Below are positions 31,479 through 42,778 of a stretch of DNA of 64,000 bases, one piece after another; within the stretch, counting starts at the first letter, position 1, and the number at the start of each line of letters is the position of its first letter. A model generated the notes under the pieces. That model saw only the letters and a list, made by a program, of their open reading frames with translations, was not told the DNA's origin and made no database searches. The DNA is from Filosporella fistucella (Eukaryota > Ascomycota > Leotiomycetes > Helotiales): contig JAQJZZ010000008.1 of NCBI GenBank assembly GCA_030077755.1, positions 806,001-870,000 on the forward strand, read 5' to 3'. A program made the translations under genes and the position numbers.

Positions 31479-34049
31479 TCAATCATCTCCCTCCTCCTTG
31501 CCCTTGTCACCTTTATTCGGCATTTCCTCTCCTGTATCCGCAGCCTTCGTCTCACTCAAAAATGTCGATATACGAGCCTTGCCAAGTGGAGTTGGAGAAG
31601 GCATGTCGAATGCAGGTGAGTCTGCTCGAAGGGGTTTGCTCAACGTAGCCAGGCTTCCTGAAATCTTACGCTCGGCTTCTTGAAGAGAGGATGCAAGATT
31701 GAGACCTAGATGAGGAACAGGCTTGTCAGACGGACCGCTAACAGAACCGAACTTCAGATCCTTAGGCGCATTCTGTGTACTGAAAAGTTGGCGAACACCA
31801 GCCTTGAAAGAGAAAGGTGGGAAATTCTGTGCTTGTCCTAGACCTTGGGATGGAGTTCCTGCCCGAAAATATGGCATTTGTCCTAATCCTTGAGATGGAG
31901 TTGCTGCACCGAATAATCTGGCTGGTCCTTGTCCTAGGCCTTGAGGGGTATCTCCTGCCCCGAAGCGCATGGTGCTTGGAACACGAGTAGGTGAGGAGTT
32001 GTTGCTACCAATCATAGCCTTTGGGCCGAGAGGAATCATCTTTTGAGGAGAAAGAGAGCGTCCACGGTTGTGATTCGAGTGTACACTGCTCATTGATAGA
32101 GTATTCTTCTGATGGCCACAGCCTTGACCGTGGTAACTGCTTGGAACATGATATTCAGTTTTACCAACACGTACACCCGCCGGTGTAAACAAAACGTTTG
32201 GCTGTTGGAAGCCAGTTCGGTTATCACTATTAAATGGCATCGATGGACCACTGAAGCTGTTTGATTGACGGTGACGATGTCCATGTATTGTGGTGGTCTC
32301 CGCCCCGCCGAACCATTCTCCTCCCGTGCCACTTCCTTGTCCTTGTTGCGATGGGAAAGGCCCTGGTCGTTGGTGCGGTAAGAGATTGAAGAATGGACTC
32401 TGTGTATTGGTAGTTGTAAAAGTACCTTGGTTGCCGGGATTCAAGGGGTTCGGAGCAGATCCAAGAGCAGCGAAGTTGCTGGCAAGGCCATGTGCCATAG
32501 TATCGGTATTCATGCCACCTTCTTGTGAACTTGCATTCAATGGGTTGTTCATTGAAGCATAACCAGTAAAGTTTCCAAATTGATACGTCAATGCCAAAGT
32601 ATTGGTAGTGTTTCCTCCTTGAAAGGTCGTGTTCAACGTATTTGCGGCAGCCCCTTGATTGTTGTTGCCGGGATGAGTACTGGAAGAAAACGCCGTACTA
32701 GAGGAGAGCGAAGTATTGTTGAATGCGCTTGCGAGCTTTGATTGCATATTTGGAGTGTCAAGAGACTGGTTGTACAGACTGGTGTCATACTGTGGTCGCT
32801 GTGCTTGTTGTTGTTGTGGGTATTCGGTGTAGTTGGCATTCTCGGTGCCGGTTTGAGGAGGCCGGTTATAGTAATTACCATACTGGTCTATTGGACGCCA
32901 TCCGCTAGACTCCAAATAGAATCCAGCTGTATTTTCCATTGTGTCTTGTTGCGTGTACTCTTGGTTTTGATACTCTCCAGTCATCTGTGCACCACTTCCA
33001 CTTGCAAAATTTTGGTTGTCAGCTGTGAGTTGTTGTGTCATAGTGACCATGTGAAAAGAGCTAGATTGGGGGTCTAATCTCGAAGAACCTGCTACTCCCG
33101 AACCTCTATTTCGTGCACCTCTATTATGGGTCTTGCGAATGACAGACTCGTGTGGTTGCTTCTTGATGAAGTTCTCGAGACTTCCAGTGGCGCTGTTGTC
33201 AAAGAACCCCTTATATGTTTGGCTATTGATTGCGTTCGTGTAGTTGTTGAATGAAGCGAAGGATTGCATTACTTTGCTGCCTGCTAGTGGAGCATTTGGT
33301 TTTGATTTCTCGGTGGAAGGACTTGCTAGATGGCCCATTTGCGAGGCGACTCGATTTCGTAAAGATGTATTGGCGCGGTTATTGGCGCTGGTGAAGGTGA
33401 ATGGTTGAGGAGAACTAGCTTCAGGAGATTGTTGATAATCGTTCGTCACACCTCCTGCTGCCATCATCAATCCTTGCAGTTCTTGGGGATCGAGACGTCC
33501 GTATCCTCTGTGGTGATCGCCCTGCAGGTATGTCTCATGGAGTATGTCCGGAGCCGGCTTCGGTTTGCCAATGAGGAACTCCTGGTCGTCGATATCGGAG
33601 AAGTTGAGTGCATCTAACAGGTCTTCTTGGTTGCGCTTGACGAGGTGAAGAATGGCAGGATCCATTGCCATCTTGATCGTATCTGGATTGGGCTTGACGA
33701 ATGGGACCATCTCGACAGTCTCCTCCTCATCTTGACGTACCCCCTGCTGGTTCATCATCATCATCACCATCATCATTGGATCCGTGTAGCCTGGGTCCCC
33801 TGGACCAAGCATCACAAGGTCACCCTTCGGAGTGAATGGAGCCTTCAGAGGAAGGAGATCGTGTATAACGGGATCTCCTCCCATCTTTTGATACTTGGCC
33901 CAGGTTTCTCCCTCGACCACCTCTTCTTTCTCGCTCGGCTTCCAGACGAAGTATGGCGGTGGTGGTACGGGCTGTGAAATAGCCCGAATCCACTTGTGTC
34001 TGCTCTTATCCTTCTCCTCTGCCGTCTTCTCGGCGGCTTGTCTTTCCAT
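31479..34049 (-). CDS. Large low-complexity hypothetical protein
   Basis: Uninterrupted 856-codon frame, far too long to be chance. I do not recognise a catalytic domain. The N-terminal 170 residues are the least simple part (SQPVPPPPYFVWKPSEKEE, a KMGGDPVIHDLLPLKAPF block and a FVKPNPDTIKMAMDPAILHL block), so this part is likely folded and conserved. A poly-Met run (DPMMMVMMMM) sits near residue 95. The remainder is Asn/Gln/Ser/Gly-rich and probably disordered. Three near-copies of TPSQGLGQ lie close to residues 705-765 (DTPQGLGQGPARLFGAA, TPSQGLGQMPYFRAG, TPSQGLGQAQNF). The tail is acidic. The shape fits a nuclear or RNA-binding scaffold, but that is speculation. Confidence 0.8.
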   Translation of the reverse strand: MERQAAEKTAEEKDKSRHKWIRAISQPVPPPPYFVWKPSEKEEVVEGETWAKYQKMGGDPVIHDLLPLKAPFTPKGDLVMLGPGDPGYTDPMMMVMMMMNQQGVRQDEEETVEMVPFVKPNPDTIKMAMDPAILHLVKRNQEDLLDALNFSDIDDQEFLIGKPKPAPDILHETYLQGDHHRGYGRLDPQELQGLMMAAGGVTNDYQQSPEASSPQPFTFTSANNRANTSLRNRVASQMGHLASPSTEKSKPNAPLAGSKVMQSFASFNNYTNAINSQTYKGFFDNSATGSLENFIKKQPHESVIRKTHNRGARNRGSGVAGSSRLDPQSSSFHMVTMTQQLTADNQNFASGSGAQMTGEYQNQEYTQQDTMENTAGFYLESSGWRPIDQYGNYYNRPPQTGTENANYTEYPQQQQAQRPQYDTSLYNQSLDTPNMQSKLASAFNNTSLSSSTAFSSSTHPGNNNQGAAANTLNTTFQGGNTTNTLALTYQFGNFTGYASMNNPLNASSQEGGMNTDTMAHGLASNFAALGSAPNPLNPGNQGTFTTTNTQSPFFNLLPHQRPGPFPSQQGQGSGTGGEWFGGAETTTIHGHRHRQSNSFSGPSMPFNSDNRTGFQQPNVLFTPAGVRVGKTEYHVPSSYHGQGCGHQKNTLSMSSVHSNHNRGRSLSPQKMIPLGPKAMIGSNNSSPTRVPSTMRFGAGDTPQGLGQGPARLFGAATPSQGLGQMPYFRAGTPSQGLGQAQNFPPFSFKAGVRQLFSTQNAPKDLKFGSVSGPSDKPVPHLGLNLASSLQEAERKISGSLATLSKPLRADSPAFDMPSPTPLGKARISTFLSETKAADTGEEMPNKGDKGKEEGDD
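33752..33778. repeat. TCA trinucleotide microsatellite within coding sequence
   Basis: TCATCATCATCATCACCATCATCATT encodes the poly-Met stretch of the 856-aa protein on the minus strand. Confidence 0.85.
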
Positions 34050-37000
34050 CTTGCTCGTTGTGGTTCTGATGCAGCGAGTTGGAAGTTGGTTGGAAGATGA
34101 AGATAAAAGTTGTCCTCTTCAACTTCCACCTTATTTACTTTCGCGCAAGCGAGGCGCACCGGAGGGGGATTCGACTAGCACCTCGAGTTTCCCCTTTCAG
34201 GCTTTCAGGGACGACACGTGATTAGAGCTACGCTCCAGCGAGAGCATGGCTCTAGCTTAGCTGTGCCAGCCATCAATGGCTCTCAGCTGCCATACAGCAG
34301 CAGTAAAGCATGACTCTTTCTGTACTGGTCAATCTTACAGAGCAAGGCTCTGGCTGTGGAGTGACTGTAGCTGGTGAATAGAATTTCGACTCTAAAAAGA
34401 TATCTTTTTCAAAGTTTGTGGTGGAACATATACCTCGACTTTTGTTGCAAAGCCAAGAACGAGCTGATCTTGTGCTGCCTTTTAAAAGTGTGGACATAGT
34501 GGATAGATCGATAGAAATTTAGCCAGTTTTGTGTGCCAATTGAGGGAGGTCCTGAAATTCTTTCAGGGTCCCAGGTCCATTGGCCACTTAGTTCTGGTCG
34601 TTGAGACTGAGGGGCGATGCGAGCCGTCGTAAGGGCTCAGCGTATTGAGACTAGTGTATAGTTTTCCTACCCTCCTTGAGCTTTGTGTATAGTTATGCCC
34701 TTGTGTTTGAAATTGTGTGTCCTACTGTTCCGTCTCTGAATTTCGATTCCCAGCCACCTGATTTCTTGACACTCCGTTTCCTTTAAGGAAATGCTGCCAA
34801 GAGGACTGCTTCAGATATTTCAGTAATCATTCCCATACAGGAATAAGATATCTCTTATCACTTTATTGTTCGACATAGTGTGTTGATATTCTTGAAAAAG
34901 GCAAGCCGCAAGATTGTGCATGGCAACAATTTCGGATTGACCCAATAGAAGTTAAATCAAGAATACCTCCAATAGAAATGTTGTCAAGCACGCCATAATT
35001 GCCAGAATTGAGACATATTCCTGGAACCTCGAGACCATTCTTTTGGACCTTGATTTTCTCAGATATTATATTACACGAGTGGGGGATGAAAACTTGAAGC
35101 CATGTCCCGGCAGCAACCGTGAAGTGGTCGATCGTCGTTATTATCCAATTGAGGCCAATTGGTTTTCATATGGTCAGCGAGGTAAACCACTCCTTGTTGA
35201 GTGGGATCTTGCGATCGCTTACCTGCTGGAACTATTATTTGTGTCACTCCGAGATATTTCCAAAGTGTTGGTACTATCTCATACCTGATGATTGACTTTG
35301 AGGAGGACCAGTTGGGTTGGCATATCGCCAAGTTCCCTCAAAGTCTTCTGGATAAAAGATAGTCTGCGTGTCTAAAGAGCATCTCAGGACACATTCTTAA
35401 GATAGCCAAATGCCTCGTTATTGAAGATGGAGCTGATTAAAATTTTGTTGGAGGAAATTGAATGTTGAGACTGAAAGCGCTTTGTGTGGAATTAGCTCAA
35501 AGTTGATCTTGCAGCAGCGCCACCATCCAATACTTTGTTGGACTTACGAAGATTAAATGAACTAGAGGTCCTATAACGCGTTGTACTTCTTTGACATGCC
35601 ACAATCCCAAAGAAGCTTTGGAGCGTGCAAATTTCCAAAATGGTATGCGGCTCTGCTCTACTCTAAGGAGAAGTAAGCCGATGAGCGCGGGATTATCAGA
35701 GAAGTATATTGGGCTTAACAGAGGAGTATCGATCACAGCGCGCTTGAGGAGGCTATGCTGAACTATTGAGGTGTGCAATCTTCCGCCTAGATAGCTCGGA
35801 GCTTACAGGTTGACGCCACGGCTTAGGATTTCTCAACTAGCTTTTTAAGACCGTTCTTCGACTTCCAGTAGTACATGGGATTGTATTGGCAGAAGAGGTG
35901 ATTAGAGCAGGCAGTTGAAGTTTTGGTTTGGAAGGATGAGTGTGTCTTGTTGTTGATTGAGGGGCGAGTGGTGCTGTCGGTTGTGTTTCTCACCTTTCTC
36001 TCCCTCCTTGATTCTTTCCTGAAATACAATAGACTGTTCCATGTAGCTTCTTCGGGGTCTGCGCATTGACATCGCATGAATAGTGAGTGGTATATTTCGT
36101 TTGCCGGGATTTGAAGATGCGGTGTCTGTGTGTGAAGTGAGATCGAGTTTGTTTGTGGGACTCGGCTCGAGTGCTGGACTTGGAGGGGAGGCTAACGACT
36201 TTAAGGGAGGGAAGAGCTAGCAGTTTGGGAAGGCACTGATACCAAAGAGCTCAGTATAAGACGCAATCTCTGTAGGAGGGCCAGGTATGCCTTTCCGCTG
36301 GTGTAAAGATGAGGGGGTCAAATACGGAGGAGGGCAATGAAGAGAAATAGAGAGGTTATCATCCTTTTCTTTGCCTTTCCCCTTCAGTCATCAATCCTGT
36401 TTCGGTTCCTTCTTATAAAAAGAGGTATAGATAGCGCCTTCTTCTTTCTTCCATTCCTAGCACACATCTACATTAAAGATAGCCATCCGGGCCTTGAGAT
36501 CCTCGAGGAAGTCGCGAAATTACCCTTCACCGTTATCTATAATTGCACTCGTGAGCTTTCACATGCAAGTATCAGCTGGACAGAACTGAATACAAATCCG
36601 CAGAATAGATAGCATGTATGATCGTATCTTTTCGACCATATTGAAACCATTAATTTATTTTAAACGCTTCATCTGAGAGGGTTTTCGCCCCGTCACCTCC
36701 CAACGCTTCCAACTTACTGCCCCCACGCACGTCAACGCAGTGAAAGTCACGCCGAGCTTGATTTCTTTTACATTATTTGAGTAATCAAAAGGCTATTCGC
36801 TGCGTGTTTCAAGTATCCGGGGCGTGTTGGATGTTGTTTGATATCCAGAAGGAACAACCCAAAAGACCTCCGGCGAGGCGATGCATCCCACTTCACGTTT
36901 ACCTGCCAAGTCACAGTGAAGCTACACCGGGATGGGCTCTTTAAACATCAATAATATGATGAAAGCTGTTTCTTGCAGATTTGTGGCCATGTGGACTTAT

Positions 37001-38704
37001 GTAATCGTCTTGTTTGCTATAGCGACGGAGACAAAGGAAGGGAAGGCACGCCGCCTTTCGAGAAGTTCTTCTTTACGAGCTCCGCGCAAACAAATTAACA
37101 CCGGAATTGACCAGTGCCCTCACAGTGGTATATAGGTTTTTATATTTTTCTTTCCGTTCTTAATCTTGCTCAAATTAACCTTTACTGTCCATGGAGACTC
37201 TTTGTTCGGGCCTTGTATGAGCGAGCGCATTGCGATACATGTTTGCAAAGGGACAGTATGTAGCAGGTGAAGTTTAGTCTCTATGGACCTAATCAGAGCG
37301 GTCGTTCATTTTGTAAGTCTGTATCGGTGTGACCTCATGCTCTTCTGTATTGTCTTTCGCTGTCCACTTTTTGCTCGCCCCAACTTCGCTATATTTTGGA
37401 TAAGGAGAGGTATCTCCCACCGAACTTGCGAGATTTTGTCTCTTTATATGCAGAAGAAAAATTCAGGAGTCCTGTCTACTTAAGAGGCTGAGGCTTCCAA
37501 AAACAAGAATTTCCTTTGCTCGACACCATTGGTGAACGTTCTCGGCCGGCGTATCACCACATTAGCGGACGCAAGTAAAGAGGTGCCGAATCTTGCAGTC
37601 TCTTCTTCTCCCTTGCTCTTGTTCCTTCTTTGAATTCTAGATGGCTAGATATATGATGGCCTTCTGTGTTTGTGTTTGTCTCTTCGTCTCGGAGACTGCA
37701 TTTTACATCCGGAGCCGACACAAAGGTGTACTAGTGCCGGATGTGCCTGTTCTTGTTGGATCCACATATTATATGCAGGCGAGCCATCTTTACATGTTCA
37801 CACAATTTGGATTGGATATTTCTCTTGCACCGCAAAATTGATCACACACTATCATGATAGGCTTCCAACCTTACTCACATATAGCTGTAAGTCACTTATG
37901 TAGACAAAGAAAGGGTTAGCGAGACACTAGTTTGGCACGATTGAAGACCGATGAATGGGTCACGGGATACGATGGTGCTATCGCAGCTCATCTACTTCTG
38001 GGTGATAGAATAGGTTAAGGCTACCTACATTCAATAGGAGTCTTGTAATGGAGGATCGGTGACCAAGAGCAAGCAAAGGGGGAGGCGAAGGGAGAAGCGA
38101 GAACGGGAGAAAAGGGATGCAAAGAGATGGAAGAGACAGTGAACATCCAAAGATTTGAACTTTGAATAGATTTCTACACTTCACCTTCCGATTTCGCTTC
38201 CCGTCCAATAAGTATTCAACAGCTTCTTGCTCGGATTTAAATTTAGAAGCCTCTTTGAACCTCAACCCTTCCAGACATATTGTTTATTCCTACAAGATTC
38301 TTTCATATAAAGCACAGCACCAAAATAACCTTGCATCCACTGGGAATTAGCTGTCCCTTCTTTCGTAGCATTTTGAGGTGGATACAACGCTCGAAAACTG
38401 GCTACAGCACGATGATAGCAATAATGAAGCCACTATATCCAGAAACCGTTTCTATGGTTTGCCACTGGAAAAGCACAAGTGATCGATTTGCTAGACTGTT
38501 CTGAGTTTTGGGAACATCTATTCACACGGTAGGTAGAATGTAAAGAAACGCCAATCAAATATGTAAGGTGTGGTGTTTATATTAGCAGCAACATCAATGC
38601 AAGGGACAGGAAGTAGATTGTCCCATCAAAGTACACCCCATTAGGAAATAGAAGAAGCCAATGGATTCAGAGATTCTTTCATTATTTGATATGCTATTAA
38701 TTCT
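34050..38704. other. Long gene-free interval (4.65 kb)
   Basis: Starts at the promoter of the 856-aa protein and runs to the 3' end of Ola1. Frames of 60-95 codons occur on both strands, but none extends by plausible splicing to a known family. Minus-strand frames around 35497-36077 have protein-like composition and may be gene debris. Nothing else is supported. Confidence 0.4.
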
Positions 38705-40180
38705 CTATCCCTTCGCAGCACCAGCTTTAATCAAGAGAATGTCTCCGTCTTCCACTACATAATCCTTACCCTTTGTAAGAATCTTTCCCTTTGCCTTGAC
38801 CTCTGCTTCATCACCAAGCTCTTTTAGTACAGAGTAGTTGTACACAATAGCCTGAATGAATGTCTTCTCAAAATCACCATGGATAACACCGGCGGCTTGT
38901 GGTGCCTTGGTACCATTTCGAATAGTCCATTGACGGACTTCGTCTGTGCCTGTTGTGAAGAAACTGCCCAAATTCAAGACTTTACGCATGGTAGTAATGA
39001 GCTTAGGAAGAGCGGACTCGACACCGAGATTCTTGAGCTCAGCGTTTGCCTCCTCTTCAGTTGCAAATTGAGTGAGACGTTCCTCGAGGCAAATAGAAAT
39101 TGGCAGGATAGGGTCACCAGCGGCGTTGTCCTTGATCCACTCCATAACCTTGCCAAGATGCTTGTTCTTCTTGCGGATATAATCCTTCTCACTCAAGTTG
39201 ATTAGGTAGACGACTGGCTTGGCTGTCAAGAGGAAAAGTGGGTTGATATACTCGACCTAGAGTCCGGAGTCAGTGACATGTGGGACAATATCTTAGATAT
39301 AGTAGTGTGATAGAAGTAAATCAGATCGGGTTTCTTCTCTCATGATTGCTCTCTACTTTGAAGTGAGGCATTCGACGAGCTGGGATTATCAGGCCTCATG
39401 GCCTTTTGTCATCATGAAAAAGTGGGATAAAAAGGTGAAAATTTTGCACATACCTCTTTCGTGGACCAGTTACCCTTTCGAACATCACCGCCACCTTGAA
39501 GCAGTGCGAGAACCTTCTCGATACAAGCTTCCTCTTCCTTCAGCTTCTTCATCTCGAGGGATTGACCACCCCTTCGAGTGAGCTTTTTTGAGGCCTCTAA
39601 AGCTTTCTCGGTAAACTCGATATCTTTGATGCGCAACTCCTCGCTGATGATGGTCAAATCTCGAACAGGGTCAACATCACCCTCGATGTGAATAATCTCA
39701 GCATCATCGAAGCAACGTACGACCTGGAAGATAGCATCCACAGCACGAATGTGTGACAAGAATGCATTTCCAAGACCTTCACCCTTTGATGCACCTCGAG
39801 TCAAACCTGCAATATCGTAAATTGTAAGATGTGCAGGGACTTTGGATTTGGGTTGATATTTTTCGCATAACCAGTCGAATCGCTCATCAGGAACGATGAC
39901 TCGGGATTCTTCGGGGTCGATGGTTGCGAATGGAAAGTTCTGAGCGTGTCAGTTCTATACATTGAAAAGTGGGTGCAAGTACATACGGCAGGGTTACCAA
40001 GGTGGCATTTGGTGATAGCTTGGAAGAGTGTTGACTTTCCTACATTTGCAAGACCGACCTGAAATTCGTTAGCGAGCGAAAATTTTCCTTTCGCAAAATA
40101 CATACAATTCCACTCTTCAAGTTATTACCAGGCCTGCCTAGCAAGATCTTCTTTTCCTCGACGGCTTTCTTGGGACCCAT
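38705..40180 (-). CDS. OLA1: Obg-like ATPase 1 (YchF/Ola1 family)
   Basis: Cytosolic P-loop ATPase linked to ribosomes and stress response, 394 aa, the usual length. Exons are complement of 38705..39256, 39454..39939, 39987..40058 and 40106..40180. The start [20 protein letters not shown] is family-typical. The P-loop reads GLANVGKST and crosses no junction. The switch region TIDPEESRV (after NFPFA) and G3 [17 protein letters not shown] are intact. The G4 position reads NLSEKD instead of NKxD, which explains why this family prefers ATP. The C-terminal TGS-like domain holds [23 protein letters not shown] and ends [11 protein letters not shown]. It is divergent from the PPPDE peptidase gene. 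Confidence 0.97.
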
Positions 40181-40670
40181 CTTCTTCTTCTGTCGTTGAT
40201 ATGATCGTGTGGATGTGAATAAAACCGTGCAACTAAGCAGGCTCTGATTTTGGGTCGCAGTTCTTGCTGCTGACCTTTGAAAAGTGTGTAGGATAGAAGA
40301 GAAGATGCGCGGCGCACCGTGTGTAGACGTCGTGATGGTTGTTGGCGACAGCCTTGTGCGTTTGAGAGAGGTTTAACCACTCTCTGCACGATTGTGCGCG
40401 AATCAATTGACCGTAGCCCTTGGTGAACTTGAAAGAGTGAAAATTTCCCGAGAAGGGCAGCTCCTATCACGTAAGCAGTGTGGCTGTTGACCGTGTGGCT
40501 CGTGCCCGAGACTACGTCTGGTTCCCCAAGCTTATGACTTCACAAGCTGACGGTGCTCAAGTGGAGTCCTGGGCATTTCAGTTCGAGTTACACAATGCTG
40601 CCACATTGACACCTAAACAACCAGTGACTTCGCGGACTGAGAACCCTTCTATTAATTATCATAATTAACA
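40181..40670. promoter_or_regulatory. Divergent promoter Ola1 / PPPDE peptidase
   Basis: A 490-bp interval separating two start codons on opposite strands. Both genes look housekeeping. No TATA box is evident. Confidence 0.5.
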
Positions 40671-41544
40671 ATGTCTTCCAAAAAGAGCTCCAGGAAGTCT
40701 TCAGGCCCAAATCACAGATCTACATTGTCTCTCCAGAAAACCGAGATAGTAATTAACGTGTATGATCTTTTACCAGTAAGTTTGGACCCAAGATTGATCC
40801 GGAGTCATAGAACACCATGTTTCTGCAAATCCTAATTTACGAACCATTGGCTAATCCAATGCGCAGCCTGGTAGACTTGCTTCTATACTCTGGACATTTG
40901 GCACTTCACTCCTACATTCCGCAGTGGTTATCAACAAGAAAGAATATGCTTACGGTGGTCACGACAGAAGGGGCATGACTGGAGTATACTATACACCTCC
41001 TAAAACGGTGCCACCAGGGGGGACATTTAAATGCGAGATCCTGCACGGCTTTACAGTCCAACCCCAGGCAGAGATAGATGCAATCATCAAAGAAGCTTCA
41101 GATGAATTTCAAGGAACGTCGTATAACCTTCTTACCAAGAACTGCAATCACTTTACAGCATATTTACTAGAGAAGCTCACAGGAAGACCTGGTCCTGCTT
41201 GGCTTAATAGAGCTGCTAGTATCGGAGTGGCCTTGCCTTGCGTTGTTCCCCGAGAATGGATTGCACCGCCAGATTTCGAAACTGCAGAGGGAGAATTGCT
41301 CGACGATGATGATCATACTTCATCGCACGAGCGGTCAGGAATGTTGAGTCATATGGATACCAGTCATCAAAGACGAAGTTTGGATTATAATGATGACTGG
41401 GATAGTGAAGAGGATAGAAACCAAGGAGGAAATGGGAAAGGCAAGGGTAAGGCACCAGTAAGGGATACTTCTGGACGAGTTGTACCCCCAGCAGAACGGG
41501 CACCAACGAAAAAGGGCAGAGCATCATGTGAATGCCCTCCATGA
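40671..41544 (+). CDS. PPPDE/DeSI-family deubiquitinating or deSUMOylating cysteine peptidase
   Basis: Predicted isopeptidase of 260 aa from exons 40671..40775 and 40867..41544. The papain-like PPPDE fold is recognised by the opening strand EIVINVYDLLPPGRL, catalytic His52 in SLLHSAVVI followed by the YAYGGH turn, and catalytic Cys128 in LLTKNCNHFTAYL. The C-terminal third (from about residue 180) is Asp/Glu/Ser-rich and likely disordered, with a Gly/Lys run near its end. Such proteins remove ubiquitin or SUMO from a few targets in cytoplasm or nucleus. The intron placed after the VYDLLP codons keeps the frame exactly. The start at 40671 has a good AACAATG context. Confidence 0.92.
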
Positions 41545-41705
41545 TTCAATCAATTGATTTGACAGCATATGGGTGGGGGGAAGTGGTCTCTCTTTTGCGC
41601 AGGCGTTACGGTTCCAGGATGATACCAGTATGAACTCTAAACTATTTTACACATTTCTACATCGCTCCAACCTATGTAGTATACATTGTGAACCACACAA
41701 ACCAT

Positions 41706-42536
41706 CTAACCCAGACGTCTTGGCTTCTTACTCCTGGTACCACCAAACTTCAACCTCGTAGCATCTGAGACCTTTATGACCTTGCCTCGCAAATATCGAC
41801 CTTCTGTACCCAGCAGCGCCTTTGTAACAGCCTCTCTTCCAGCTCCAAATCCACGTAAGAATACCTCAATCTCTTGTATCCAAATGTTCATCCCTGACTC
41901 CTGCATTCTCGAAAATACGTATGAAGCCAACTGGAATGCAGAATCATAATGTTTCCTGCCTGACTTCCTGAAACCTAAATTTCCTGCCGAAAAAGAGAGC
42001 GCTACTGTGCGGTTGTTTGCTGTCTTTTCTTCCGGATATCTCTTGCCGGTTTGTGGGTGATACCATCCTGGAGGCCGAACAACAGTGATATGAACATTAT
42101 GTTTCGTAGCGTAGATATGTAACTGCCAGGAGTTTTCCACGTTTGTCTTGTTGGACAGTAAGGCACCATCGTCATTCCCATCCGACGCAAAATTGGTGTC
42201 CGTCAGCTTCCAGCCCTTCTCATACCTCGAGGTTCTGTTCTGGGCCAGCATACTGTCGAACTTGTTCGCAAGATTGGACGCGTCGCCAGAAATCGTTGCA
42301 TTTTTATGTATAGAGGGTGACCGAGGTTCTTGAGGCTCTGGTGGGCGTGTCGTTCTGATGTTGGAAAAGGGAACTGTAGTTCGAGGTGGTCTGGAATTAT
42401 CTCCTTCAGCGTTTCCTCTAGGGGATTGAGAAAATGGTCGCAGACATTGTGCCAGCAATCTACACCTAGGGGTCAATTCTCTGGTCACCGAGAGAGCTGA
42501 ATGCGCCAGCAGACGTCTCGATGCAGGGTGACTCAT
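41706..42536 (-). CDS. Mitochondrial small-subunit ribosomal protein uS11m
   Basis: Single-exon mitoribosome protein of 276 aa. The N-terminus MSHPASRRLLAHSALSVTRE is basic and hydroxylated, as expected for a mitochondrial presequence. An Arg/Ser-rich linker follows. The S11 fold begins near WQLHIYATKHNVHITV and includes ALSFSAGNLGFRKSGRKHYDSAFQLA. The diagnostic C-terminal segment is FLRGFGAGREAVTKALLGTEG, and it ends GGTRSKKPRRLG, the RNA-binding tail of uS11. The start at 42536 is chosen over a Met 32 codons upstream because the longer form lacks presequence character. The gene is divergent from Tim44. Confidence 0.93.
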   Translation of the reverse strand: MSHPASRRLLAHSALSVTRELTPRCRLLAQCLRPFSQSPRGNAEGDNSRPPRTTVPFSNIRTTRPPEPQEPRSPSIHKNATISGDASNLANKFDSMLAQNRTSRYEKGWKLTDTNFASDGNDDGALLSNKTNVENSWQLHIYATKHNVHITVVRPPGWYHPQTGKRYPEEKTANNRTVALSFSAGNLGFRKSGRKHYDSAFQLASYVFSRMQESGMNIWIQEIEVFLRGFGAGREAVTKALLGTEGRYLRGKVIKVSDATRLKFGGTRSKKPRRLG

Positions 42537-42778
42537 GGCGTGCTGGTGTTTGAAGATATCTCGAGATGCTGGAGATTGATCAAAAATGGTTATTGCATTC
42601 GGCTCGGAGAAACTACGGCCGACCCCTGTCACTTGTTAGGATGTCGGCGAAAATGTTCGATTGCCGTTCTCGTAGCTCAATCTTTCCTTGCGACCAAACT
42701 TTCTCCCATTCAGATTCTGCCCTCTTTGTATCATTTCTGCTGCCTCTCACGTATTTGGTTCAATTCTCATCCGGCGCT
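42537..42778. promoter_or_regulatory. Bidirectional promoter of uS11m and Tim44
   Basis: Only 242 bp separates the two mitochondrial genes' start codons. The right half is C/T-rich (TCTGCCCTCTTTGTATCATT, about 42716-42735). No TATA box is clear. Confidence 0.6.

Noticed and set aside
35497..36077. Two adjacent minus-strand frames with protein-like composition
   Set aside because: They could not be joined by plausible introns and match no family I know.
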